DNA from: Cytophagaceae bacterium
GTDB taxonomy: Bacteria > Bacteroidota > Bacteroidia > Cytophagales > Flexibacteraceae
Direction: 5' to 3'
DNA: 64,000 nucleotides
Assembly: GCA_947458545.1 (NCBI GenBank)
Contig: CANGYH010000001.1
Span: forward strand, 868,001-932,000
Within the stretch, counting starts at the first letter, position 1, and each line of letters opens with the position of its first letter. The notes under the pieces were generated by a model. That model saw only the letters and a list, made by a program, of their open reading frames with translations, was not told where the DNA came from and searched no databases. This document shows positions 55,446-63,135 of the stretch, in pieces. The translations under genes were made by a program, and so were the position numbers.

Positions 55446-57032
55446 TTGCCCTCGCCTTCTAAAGCGTTGCCAACCGAGACGTTGCCATTAGTATCTGGCC
55501 CAACCAACCCGCCCGACGGCTGGGCCGGGCTGCGTGCCTATGGGCGCAAAGACTTTACCTCTGGCTTTCTGGTATCGTTGCTAGCGCTGCCGTTGTGTTT
55601 GGGCATTGCCCAGGCATCGGGCTTTCCGCCGCTGGCAGGTTTAACTACGGCCATTGTTGGCGGCATCATCGGTGGGCTGCTGAGTGGTGCGCCCCTTACG
55701 ATAAAAGGGCCTGCCGCCGGGCTGATTGCCATTGCTCTGGGCAGCTTGCAGGCTTTTGACGTGCCAGGCCATGCGTTGGCTGGCTACCAGACTACGCTGG
55801 GCGCCATTGTGGCGGCTGCGGTCTTGCAGATCATTCTGGGTAAGCTGCGGGTGGGACAGTTGGCGGCGTTTTTTCCGGGAGCAGCGGTCCACGGCATGCT
55901 GGCGGCCATCGGACTCATTATCGTGGCCAAGCAAGTGCACACGCTAATGGGCGTAAGGCCCCAGGCCAAAAGCCCGTTGGCACTGCTGGCAGCTATCCCA
56001 GAAGGTATGCTCCATTTGCAGCCGCAGGTGGCTTTGATTGGTGGTGCCTCTGTGCTTATTCTGCTCGGCTGGCCTGCCTTAAAGTCTCGTTGGCTGGCAC
56101 AGATACCGTCGCCGGTGGTAGTGCTGGCGGCAGCCATCCCTATGGGGCGATACTTTGGGCTGGCCGATGCAGTACCATCTGTTGCCTCAGGCGGCATGGC
56201 TTACCTGGTAGAGCTGCCAAACCGATTGCTGGATGGGCTGGTACACCCAACGTTTGGTGGCTTGCTTAGCTGGCAAGGACTAAAGTACACGCTCATGTTC
56301 GCCATAGTAGGCTCTGTAGAAAGTCTGCTAACGGTGCAAGCCATTGACTTGCAAGACCCCTTCCACCGCAGGGCCGATGTAGATAAAGACCTGCGCGCCA
56401 TCGGGGCCGGCAACCTGATTGCCGGCCTTTTGGGCGGCTTGCCTATGATTGCCGAGGTGCTGCGCAGCTCTGCCAACGTGGCCAATGGTGCTATTACCCG
56501 GTGGGCCAACGTGGCGCATGGGCTCTTTTTGCTAGCCTTTTTGGTGCTGTTCAAAGATGCGATACACTCCATACCACTGGCGGCTTTGGCAGCCATGTTG
56601 GTGCTTGCTGGGGCAAGGCTGGCCAGGCCCAAACACTGGGCCGATGCCTGGCGGACAGGCAAGACACCCTTTGCCGTCTTTGTAGTGACGGTGGGCCTTA
56701 CGCTTGGGATAGACCTTTTGGTAGGAATGGCCGCCGGCGTAGTCGTAAACCTTTTGATGAACCTGTGGCAAGGCGCCAAACTGGCAGAAACGTTTAAGGC
56801 TAAGGTATCCGTCAGCGATGAGGATGGCACTCTAATACTTAGGCTCTATGGAGCGGCGGTGTTCTCTAATTGGCTGAGCGTAAAGCAAAAGCTAGAGGCC
56901 TTAGAGCGAGATAGACCCATGGTAATTGATCTGCGGGAGGCCACGCTGGTAGATGCCTCGTTTACCGAAAACCTAGAGCGGTACCGGCTAATGCTCCAAA
57001 ATGAAGGGGGCTCGGTAAGAATTTTGAAGTAG
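55446..57032 (+). CDS. SulP family anion transporter
   Basis: 528 residues. About 12 membrane segments with the SulP opening: GRKDFTSGFLVSLLALPLCL, GIAQASGFPPLAGLTTAIVG and LTIKGPAAGLIAIALGSLQA. Later the SVESLLTVQAIDLQDPFHRR and RADVDKDLRAIGAGNLIAGL segments are typical of bacterial SulP/bicarbonate-type transporters. A degenerate STAS-like domain closes the protein (from about 455: VSVSDEDGTLILRLYGAAVF). The anion (sulfate, bicarbonate or other) is not predictable. TTG at 55446 is the only reasonable start. The gene occupies the place where upstream ribosomal genes would be expected. Confidence 0.88.
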   Translation: MPSPSKALPTETLPLVSGPTNPPDGWAGLRAYGRKDFTSGFLVSLLALPLCLGIAQASGFPPLAGLTTAIVGGIIGGLLSGAPLTIKGPAAGLIAIALGSLQAFDVPGHALAGYQTTLGAIVAAAVLQIILGKLRVGQLAAFFPGAAVHGMLAAIGLIIVAKQVHTLMGVRPQAKSPLALLAAIPEGMLHLQPQVALIGGASVLILLGWPALKSRWLAQIPSPVVVLAAAIPMGRYFGLADAVPSVASGGMAYLVELPNRLLDGLVHPTFGGLLSWQGLKYTLMFAIVGSVESLLTVQAIDLQDPFHRRADVDKDLRAIGAGNLIAGLLGGLPMIAEVLRSSANVANGAITRWANVAHGLFLLAFLVLFKDAIHSIPLAALAAMLVLAGARLARPKHWADAWRTGKTPFAVFVVTVGLTLGIDLLVGMAAGVVVNLLMNLWQGAKLAETFKAKVSVSDEDGTLILRLYGAAVFSNWLSVKQKLEALERDRPMVIDLREATLVDASFTENLERYRLMLQNEGGSVRILK

Positions 57033-57039
57033 GGCTGGC

Positions 57040-57735
57040 TTACCCTATCTGGGCCAGGGCCTTGAGGCGCTCTTGGGCACAGGCCGTAACAAAATCCACC
57101 TGCTGCTCTACCGAAAGGCTGGTATTGTCTAGCAAGATGGCATCCTCGGCCTGTGTTAGGGGGCTCTCTTTGCGGGTGGTGTCGATATGGTCTCGGTGGC
57201 AGAGGTTGTCTTTTACCTCTTCCAGACTGATGAGCTGCCCTTTGGCCAGTAGCTCTTGCTGGCGGCGGTGGGCCCGCACGTCCATGTCAGAGGTCATAAA
57301 GATCTTTAGCTCAGCCTCCGGAAAAACACGGGTGCCGATGTCTCGGCCGTCCATCACCAAGCCCTTCTTGCGCCCCATGCGCTGTTGCTGGGCCACCATG
57401 GCATGGCGCACCTCTGGCAGGGCCGATACCTCAGACACTTGGTCTGATACGTACATCTTTCGTATTTCTTCTTCTACGTTAAGGCCGTTCAGATAGGTCT
57501 CGTTCTCGTTCGTTTTCTCTGACCGGATGAAAGAGATATGCACCTCTGCCAAGGCGCGCTCAACCTCGGCGTGGTTGGTGAGGGTAACAAAGTTGCGCAG
57601 AAAGTGCAGCGTGACAGCGCGGTACATCGCGCCAGTGTCTATATAAGCATAACCCAAATGCTTGGCCACGGCTTTGGCAGTGGTGCTTTTGCCGCAAGCA
57701 GAGTAGCCGTCTATGGCAATGATGATCTTTTTCAT
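57040..57735 (-). CDS. cmk: Cytidylate kinase
   Basis: 231 residues. It phosphorylates CMP and dCMP. The P-loop IAIDGYSACGKSTTAKAVA, the YIDTGAMYRAVTL substrate region, VMDGRDIGTRVFPEAELKIF and the DHIDTTRKESPLTQAEDAIL lid are conserved. ATG 57735 (MKKIIIAIDGYS) is right; an upstream extension to 57834 is not conserved. Convergent with sulP, 7 bases apart. Confidence 0.96.
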   Translation of the reverse strand: MKKIIIAIDGYSACGKSTTAKAVAKHLGYAYIDTGAMYRAVTLHFLRNFVTLTNHAEVERALAEVHISFIRSEKTNENETYLNGLNVEEEIRKMYVSDQVSEVSALPEVRHAMVAQQQRMGRKKGLVMDGRDIGTRVFPEAELKIFMTSDMDVRAHRRQQELLAKGQLISLEEVKDNLCHRDHIDTTRKESPLTQAEDAILLDNTSLSVEQQVDFVTACAQERLKALAQIG

Positions 57736-57802
57736 AGAAGGCTTAGGCGCTCTGGCATCAGCCAAGGCTGGGCGGGCTCTAACAGCTTTGGCCAAAACAG
57801 CG

Positions 57803-57854
57803 GCAAAAATAGGCCCTGGCTCTACCCCTAGCAAGCTACGGGTAGAGCCAGGGC
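57803..57854 (-). terminator. Rho-independent terminator after the divergent SDR gene
   Basis: A 15-bp stem (57813-57827 with 57840-57854, arm GCCCTGGCTCTACCC), 12-base loop. On the minus strand it is followed by CTATTTTTGC. Confidence 0.82.
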
Positions 57855-57881
57855 AGAGATTCTCCCGATTCAGCCGAACGG

Positions 57882-58577
57882 TTATTTCAGAGAGCCCATT
57901 CCGCCATCTACACCCAACGTTTGGCCTGTTACCCAGCCAGAGGCGTCGGCCAAGAGGTAGCAGGTAGCTTCGGCCAGGTCTTGAGGGGTGCCAACCCGGC
58001 CCAGGGGGTGACGTTTGGCACCGCCGGCCTTCTTCTCTTCAGAGTCTAGCAGGTGGGCTGCCAGGGGGGTATCTGTCAGGCTGGGGGCAACTACGTTGAC
58101 CCGAATTTGGCTAGAAGCCAACTCTGCAGCCAGCGAGCGCGCCATGGCCTCTAGGCCACCTTTGGCGGCAGCAATGCCGGTATGGAAAGGCATACCCAAC
58201 TTGGCCGCTACCGTGCCGAAAAAGACAACTGACCCATTGCCGCCGCGCTTAAGGGCTTTCAGGCTCTGCTGCAATGCACGGAAGGCACCTACCACATTTA
58301 GGTTAAACTCCTCGGCCAGGGCCTCGGGCTTCAGCGTGGTGGCGGGCTTCAGATTTATAGACCCCGGGCAATAGACCAAGCCATGCAGTTGGTCTGGCAA
58401 GAAGCCCTCCGGAAAGGTGAACGGTTGGGACGCGTCTATTTGCGCCGTGTTGGGGCCCTGGGCCGTACGGCTGGCCTGATAAACAGTAGCACCCCGGCTG
58501 GCGGCCAGGCTGGCGGTAGCTGCCCCAATGCCGTGGCTTGCCCCGATGATGAGGATGTTTTTTCTGGTTAAGTCCAT
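57882..58577 (-). CDS. Short-chain dehydrogenase/reductase with non-canonical active site
   Basis: 231 residues. The Rossmann part is intact: ILIIGASHGIGAATASLAAS for cofactor, then LHGLVYCPGSINLKP and FNLNVVGAFRALQQ. The catalytic region, however, reads SVVFFGTVAAKLGMPFHTGI then AAAKGGLEAM. The lysine is kept but the tyrosine four residues before it is isoleucine, and no serine stands at the usual place. The C-terminal APSLTDTPLA, RHPLGRVGTPQDLAEATCYL and VTGQTLGVDGGM are normal. Similar divergent SDRs exist in Bacteroidota. ATG 58577 (MDLTRKNILI) is favoured over 58595. Confidence 0.85.
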   Translation of the reverse strand: MDLTRKNILIIGASHGIGAATASLAASRGATVYQASRTAQGPNTAQIDASQPFTFPEGFLPDQLHGLVYCPGSINLKPATTLKPEALAEEFNLNVVGAFRALQQSLKALKRGGNGSVVFFGTVAAKLGMPFHTGIAAAKGGLEAMARSLAAELASSQIRVNVVAPSLTDTPLAAHLLDSEEKKAGGAKRHPLGRVGTPQDLAEATCYLLADASGWVTGQTLGVDGGMGSLK

Positions 58578-58637
58578 GGAGTGGTAAACTGACATTCTGG
58601 TTGTAGGTTTAGGCAAGTTTCATTTCTAGGGGCATTG

Positions 58638-59312
58638 ATGCTGGGTTTGTTCTTTCCGCGGTTGTGCCTGGGGTGCCAGCAAGGGTTGGTACCGGGCGAG
58701 CAGCATGTTTGCCTGCATTGCCTGGAAGGCCTGCACCGGCCAGACCTTAGCAGCCTGACAGACAATGCCGTGGCCCGCAAGCTTTGGGGCCGCCTGCCGC
58801 TGAACGGTGCCGTTTGCCTTTGGGATTTTGCCGCCGGCAGCCAGGTGCAGCGCATCATCCATCAGATGAAATACAACCACCACCCAAAGGCTTGCCGATA
58901 TCTGGGGCGGCAGCTTGGCAGGCTCTGCCAAAGCGTCAGCCCGGGCGGAGCTGTACCGTGGGACGCCGTCGCCTTTGTACCCATGCACCGGCGTAAGTAT
59001 TACCAGCGAGGGTACAACCAGGCCGAACTTCTGGCCCAGGGTGTGGCAGAGACACTAGGCCTACCTATTTTACAGGCTGTGCAAAAACACTTGCATACTG
59101 GCAGCCAAACCCGGCTGAGCAGGGCTGCCAGGTGGCGCAATGTACAGGCGGCTTTCTCGCTTAGGCCAAAAGCAGAGACGCTGGCAGGCAAGCGCGTGTT
59201 GATGGTTGACGATGTGCTAACGACCGGCGCAACCATAGAGGGTGCTGCAAAACCGCTGCTGCAGGCTGGCGTGCACCAAATTGGCATTGCCGTACTGGCC
59301 AGTGTGGTATAG
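58638..59312 (+). CDS. ComF family phosphoribosyltransferase-like protein
   Basis: 224 residues. It starts with a cysteine zinc-ribbon (FPRLCLGCQQ, HVCLHCLEGL), continues with IIHQMKYNHHPKACRYLGRQ, FVPMHRRKYYQRGYNQAELL, and the PRPP loop VLMVDDVLTTGATIEGAAKP. In transformable bacteria ComF assists single-stranded DNA uptake, but many non-competent species carry it. ATG 58638; TTG just before is also open. No other competence gene is adjacent. Confidence 0.92.
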   Translation: MLGLFFPRLCLGCQQGLVPGEQHVCLHCLEGLHRPDLSSLTDNAVARKLWGRLPLNGAVCLWDFAAGSQVQRIIHQMKYNHHPKACRYLGRQLGRLCQSVSPGGAVPWDAVAFVPMHRRKYYQRGYNQAELLAQGVAETLGLPILQAVQKHLHTGSQTRLSRAARWRNVQAAFSLRPKAETLAGKRVLMVDDVLTTGATIEGAAKPLLQAGVHQIGIAVLASVV

Positions 59313-59390
59313 AATTTGCCTTAATTTTGTAGGGAGCGTGGGCAGCCTGGTGGCTGTTGCGAACGCCCTTGTGCTTAAACACTTAAAACT

Positions 59391-59801
59391 ATGTACCCTG
59401 CCGAAGCGGTATTGCCCCTAAAAAACGAACTGCTCCAAAGCGGTTTTTCTGAACTTACGCCCGAGAGCGTGAGTGCTAGCCTGGAGTCTAAGGGCACAGC
59501 TCTTGTCGTCATAAACTCTATCTGCGGCTGCGCTGCCCGCACCGCCCGCCCCGGTGTGTTGCTTGCCCTAGAGGAGACCTCTAAAAAGCCAGATCACCTC
59601 TACACCGTATTCGCCGGGTTCGACACGGACGCCGTGGCTGCCGTGCGCCAGCATACCAAGCCTTATCCGCCCAGCAGCCCCTCAATCGGGTTGTTTAAAG
59701 ATGGAGAGCTGGTGCATTTTGTAGAGCGCCATATGATCGAAGGCCGCCCTGCCGAAATGATTGCCCAGCACTTAGAGGCTGTATTTGAAGAGTATTGCTA
59801 G
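59391..59801 (+). CDS. Bacilliredoxin (BrxA/BrxB, YphP/YqiW family)
   Basis: 136 residues. MYPAEAVLPLKNELLQSGFS is the usual start. The redox motif is CGC in VVINSICGCAARTARPGVLL, the form found in BrxA/BrxB of bacillithiol users. The rest, FAGFDTDAVAAVRQHTKPYP, PSSPSIGLFKDGELVHFVER, completes the thioredoxin fold. In Bacillus these proteins remove bacillithiol from oxidised proteins; some Bacteroidota also make bacillithiol. Monocistronic with terminator. Confidence 0.93.
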   Translation: MYPAEAVLPLKNELLQSGFSELTPESVSASLESKGTALVVINSICGCAARTARPGVLLALEETSKKPDHLYTVFAGFDTDAVAAVRQHTKPYPPSSPSIGLFKDGELVHFVERHMIEGRPAEMIAQHLEAVFEEYC

Positions 59802-59840
59802 GGCCACTGCCGGGCCAACTGCCCCCTGCCCTATCATAAA

Positions 59841-59880
59841 CGCGAGGCCGCTCTGGTATGGAGCGGCCTCGCGCGTTTTT
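59841..59880 (+). terminator. Rho-independent terminator after the bacilliredoxin gene
   Basis: CGCGAGGCCGCTC (59841-59853) pairs with GAGCGGCCTCGCG (59861-59873) and is followed by CGTTTTT. Confidence 0.88.
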
Positions 59881-59898
59881 CAGGGCTAAATGATTAGG

Positions 59899-60534
59899 CT
59901 AGGCCCGTACCCCTTGCTCAAAAAAGGTAAACCCGGCCAGGTCCCAAAAGGCCAGCACCTTGGCGCCCATCTCCCGTAGGGCGACACGGTTGCCTGCCCA
60001 GCCCGGCACATCGGCCGCATTGAGGGCAATAGCGTTGAGGCCCACGTACCTGGCCAAAAAGACGGCGCGCTGGTTATGGAAGCGCTGAGATACGATGACG
60101 CAGTCCGTCTGCCCAAAGACCCTGCGGCAGCGGCGGATGGAGTCTATGGTGCGGGTGCCGCCGTAGTCTGTCCAGATGGCATGCTCGGGTACGCCTAGGC
60201 GCAGCAAGGCGCGGCGCATCATAGCAGGCTCGTTGTAATAGGGGCTGCGCGCGTCGCCGCTGCAAAGGAGCACCTGTACCCTACCCTGCCGCCATAGCTT
60301 GTAGGCAGCTTGTATCCGATTGTCGAAGAACGGGTTGCGCCCGCCGCCTGCCAGCCGCTCGCTGGTGCCCAAGATGAGGGCAACACGGTGTCGGGGCACG
60401 TCTGCCGGGGTGTCGTAGAGCTTACCCTCGGCCGCCAGGTTTACGGCCAGGTTGCAGGCCGCCAGGCAAAACAACACGGCCAGCGTTGCCGCCAGGCTAT
60501 ACCGCGCCGTTTTATGTGCCCAGGCCCATTGCAT
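59899..60534 (-). CDS. SanA/YdcF-like envelope protein (DUF218)
   Basis: 211 residues. One N-terminal membrane helix (YSLAATLAVLFCLAACNLAV), then the DUF218 domain: VALILGTSERLAGGGRNPFF, DNRIQAAYKLWRQGRVQVLL, CSGDARSPYYNEPAMMRRAL, WTDYGGTRTIDSIRRCRRVF and VIVSQRFHNQRAVFLARYVG. Closest in plan to SanA, which affects envelope permeability to vancomycin; the reaction is unknown. Downstream of uvrC on the same strand, 50 bases apart. Confidence 0.88.
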   Translation of the reverse strand: MQWAWAHKTARYSLAATLAVLFCLAACNLAVNLAAEGKLYDTPADVPRHRVALILGTSERLAGGGRNPFFDNRIQAAYKLWRQGRVQVLLCSGDARSPYYNEPAMMRRALLRLGVPEHAIWTDYGGTRTIDSIRRCRRVFGQTDCVIVSQRFHNQRAVFLARYVGLNAIALNAADVPGWAGNRVALREMGAKVLAFWDLAGFTFFEQGVRA

Positions 60535-60584
60535 TCTGGCGCTAATATGTGGGTGCGCCGTGCATAAAGCGGCAAAGCCCTGCC

Positions 60585-62465
60585 TTACACCTCTGGCTCT
60601 GCCAGGCCAAGGTGGCGTGCCAGCAGGTCGGCCTTGGCTTTCCCGATGAGCTCGCCAAGCTCAGGCAAGTGCTCTGCCCGGATAGACTTGAGACTTTTAA
60701 AGCGCTGCTGCACCTTCTCCATCGTCTTGGGGCCCAGGCCACGTACTTCTTGCGCAGTTAGGGCGGTGGCAGCTTTCGAGCGACGGTCTCGGTGGTGCGT
60801 TATGCCGAACCGGTGGGCCTCGTCGCGCAAGCGTTGGATGAGCTTAAGGCTCTCGGATTTCTTCTCTAAATGGAGGGGATAGGGATCTTCAGGGTAATAA
60901 AGCTCCTCAAGTCGCTTGGCAATACCTACGATGGGGATGCGCCCATATAGCCCCAGCTCCTTCAGGCTCTCCACCGCGGCCGAGAGCTGGCCTTTGCCCC
61001 CGTCTATGATGATGAGCTTGGGCAGCGGCTCGTTCTCGTCGAGCTGGCGCCGATAGCGGCGGAAGATGACCTCGCGCATGCTGGCAAAATCATCCGGCCC
61101 CTCTACCGTCCGCACGTTGAAGTGCCGGTAGTCTTTCTTGCTGGGCACCCCGTTCTTGAAGCAAACCATCGCCGAGACCGGGTTGGTCCCCTGGATGTTG
61201 GAGTTATCAAAGCACTCGATGTGGTCTGGATACTCCTTCAGCCGCAGGTCTTGCTGCAGCTTGAGCAGGATGCGCTGATTGGGATTGGTGCGCGGCTGCT
61301 CTTTGGCTTTCTCTTGCTTGTTATGCTTGTAGTAGATCGTGTTCTTGACAGAGAGGTCCACCAGCTTCTTTTTGTCGCCCTGCTGAGGGATGGTAACCTT
61401 GATGCCCTCTTGCGGAAAGGCAATCGGTAGGTTGGTCAGTATCTCCGTGGCATCTGACTGGAAAGCGGTGCGCATGGCAAGGATGGCGGTCTGCATGACC
61501 TCTTCATCGGTTTCCTCCATTCGCCGTTTAAACTCCAGCGTATCGGTATTTACAATCATGCCTGATCGTATCTGCAGGTAATTGACAAACACGCCGGCAC
61601 CGGCTTCCGCCTCATCGTTGCCATCGTTTAGCATGGTAAAGACGTCAAAGTCGCCCAGGTCAGGATTTACGATAAGGCTTTTGGCCTCGTAGCGCTCCAG
61701 CAGGGCCAGGCGCTCTTTGATGCGCTGGGCCTTTTCGAACTCCATAGCCTCGGCGTATTGGGCCATCAATTGGCGGAAGTACGCCTTGGCGGGGGCCAGA
61801 TGGCCCTTCAGGATCCGGATGGCCTGCCCCACCTCGTCCATGTAGTCAGACTCCGTCTGGTAGGCCTGGCAGGGGCCCTTGCAATTGCCCAGGTGGTACT
61901 CGAGGCAGACTTTGAACTTGCCTGCCGTCACGTTTTCTTCCGTAAGCAGCAGATTGCAAGTGCGGAAGGTGAAGACCTTGCGCAGCAGGTCTAGCAGGGC
62001 CTTCATGGTGGCCACCGAGGAGTAGGGGCCAAAGTACTGGCCTTTGCCCTTTACCAACTGCCGGGTAGGGTAAATCTTCGGGAAGCGGTCGTGCGTGACG
62101 ATGACCCACGGGTAGCTCTTATCGTCTTTTAGGTTGATGTTGTACTTGGGCTGAAACTGCTTGATAAGGTTATTCTCCAGCAGCAGGGCCTCAAACTCTG
62201 TATTAACGACGGTGTACTCTATACGGCGGATAGACAGCACCAAGCGCCAGGTCTTCCGGTCTTTGCCATCGCGCTTGGTAAAGTAGCTGGCCACCCGTTT
62301 GCGCAGGCTTTTGGCTTTACCCACGTAGATGAGGGTGTCTTCCTTATCGTAGTAGCGATATACCCCGGGGGCATCGGGCAGGGTGCGGATCTGCACCTTT
62401 AGCTCGTCTGGGGCATTCATGGCGGGGTCTGGCGGCAGGCCGTGGGTGGCAGCGGGGTTTTCCAT
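60585..62465 (-). CDS. uvrC: Excinuclease ABC subunit C
   Basis: 626 residues. It makes both incisions in nucleotide excision repair. The GIY-YIG domain (APGVYRYYDKEDTLIYVGKA, KSLRKRVASYFTK) is followed by a cysteine-rich segment (CLEYHLGNCKGPC), a UVR motif (EFEKAQRIKERLALLERYEA), and the RNase H-like nuclease (HIECFDNSNIQGTNPVSAMV, LIIIDGGKGQLSAAV). It ends in HhH motifs (VRGLGPKTMEKVQQRFKSLK). A second in-frame ATG at 62420 is an alternative start. Complete and apparently functional. Confidence 0.97.
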   Translation of the reverse strand: MENPAATHGLPPDPAMNAPDELKVQIRTLPDAPGVYRYYDKEDTLIYVGKAKSLRKRVASYFTKRDGKDRKTWRLVLSIRRIEYTVVNTEFEALLLENNLIKQFQPKYNINLKDDKSYPWVIVTHDRFPKIYPTRQLVKGKGQYFGPYSSVATMKALLDLLRKVFTFRTCNLLLTEENVTAGKFKVCLEYHLGNCKGPCQAYQTESDYMDEVGQAIRILKGHLAPAKAYFRQLMAQYAEAMEFEKAQRIKERLALLERYEAKSLIVNPDLGDFDVFTMLNDGNDEAEAGAGVFVNYLQIRSGMIVNTDTLEFKRRMEETDEEVMQTAILAMRTAFQSDATEILTNLPIAFPQEGIKVTIPQQGDKKKLVDLSVKNTIYYKHNKQEKAKEQPRTNPNQRILLKLQQDLRLKEYPDHIECFDNSNIQGTNPVSAMVCFKNGVPSKKDYRHFNVRTVEGPDDFASMREVIFRRYRRQLDENEPLPKLIIIDGGKGQLSAAVESLKELGLYGRIPIVGIAKRLEELYYPEDPYPLHLEKKSESLKLIQRLRDEAHRFGITHHRDRRSKAATALTAQEVRGLGPKTMEKVQQRFKSLKSIRAEHLPELGELIGKAKADLLARHLGLAEPEV

Positions 62466-62649
62466 ACAACGCTAGAGCAGCAGACGGGGTTAGCAGCGCC
62501 GAAATTAGACCTGCAAGCAGGATTGAGCATTAGGACTAATTGCTAATCCCGGTTTGTTACCGGGCCCATCTACTGTGCAATGGCTTGGCCATTGTCACGT
62601 GCTCTTGCGAGGCTGTGCCTCGCTTGTGGGCCAGGGCAGCAGGCCTGGC

Positions 62650-62915
62650 AGCCTGCGGAGGGAGTTCACCCCAGGCTAAAGCCAGGGGCTACTGCTATGG
62701 CGACGGCTAAAGCCGAACGCTTTGAGCCTTCGGCATTCTATGGGGATGCTGTTCGAGGGCTCCAGCCCTCGTAACCCTCTCTGGCAGGGCTCCAGCCCTG
62801 CAGACCTCCCTACCGCAAGCACGGCCAACGGCACAAAAACGGCTTGGGCATAGCCTATGGCATACCTTGCCCAAAGCCCGCAACGCGCAACCTGTCGCAA
62901 GTCTTTAGCGACCTG
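62650..62915. repeat. Gene-free region with a cluster of GGCT-NN-AGCC palindromes
   Basis: The interval 62466-63135 (670 bp) contains no credible gene. Within it are four short palindromes with the same core: CCCC-A-GGCTAAAGCC-A-GGGG at 62669-62688, CGGCTAAAGCCG at 62704-62715, CGAGGGCTCCAGCCCTCG at 62754-62771 and GCAGGGCTCCAGCCCTGC at 62784-62801. The last two repeat with a 30-base period. Farther on, GTCGC and GCGAC (62896-62914) form another hairpin. They look like REP-type intergenic repeats; no transposase is near. Confidence 0.55.
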
Positions 62916-63135
62916 ATTAGGGGAACGATGACTTGTGACGCCCATTGACGAGCAGCCTTCAGCCTGGCACCCCACCCGACAAACCCTCCAACAATCTCCG
63001 ACAAAAACCCTTACAACCCACTGCCTTTCAATTGTTTATGATAGTTCAAAAATCTGACACATGCATCCTGCTACAAACCGACCATCATTTTCCATCATGC
63101 ACCATCAGGCAACCCCGATGCCGTTTCTTTGCAGC

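Noticed and set aside
57736-57834. N-terminal extension of cmk
   Set aside because: Conserved sequence begins at MKKIIIAIDGYS (57735). The extension overlaps the terminator stem of the neighbouring SDR gene.
58638-59801. A natural-competence locus around comF
   Set aside because: No other competence gene is nearby; comF and bacilliredoxin are separate genes, and comF is widespread in non-competent species.
62754-62801. Short palindromic repeats as a CRISPR array
   Set aside because: There are only two near-identical units, spaced by 12 bases, with palindromic cores and no cas genes. The spacing is too short for spacers.
62676-62975. A 99-residue minus-strand frame in the 670-bp gene-free interval
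   Set aside because: It runs through the palindromic repeats, and its translation has no signal, domain or hydrophobic pattern; it is better explained as non-coding repeat DNA.
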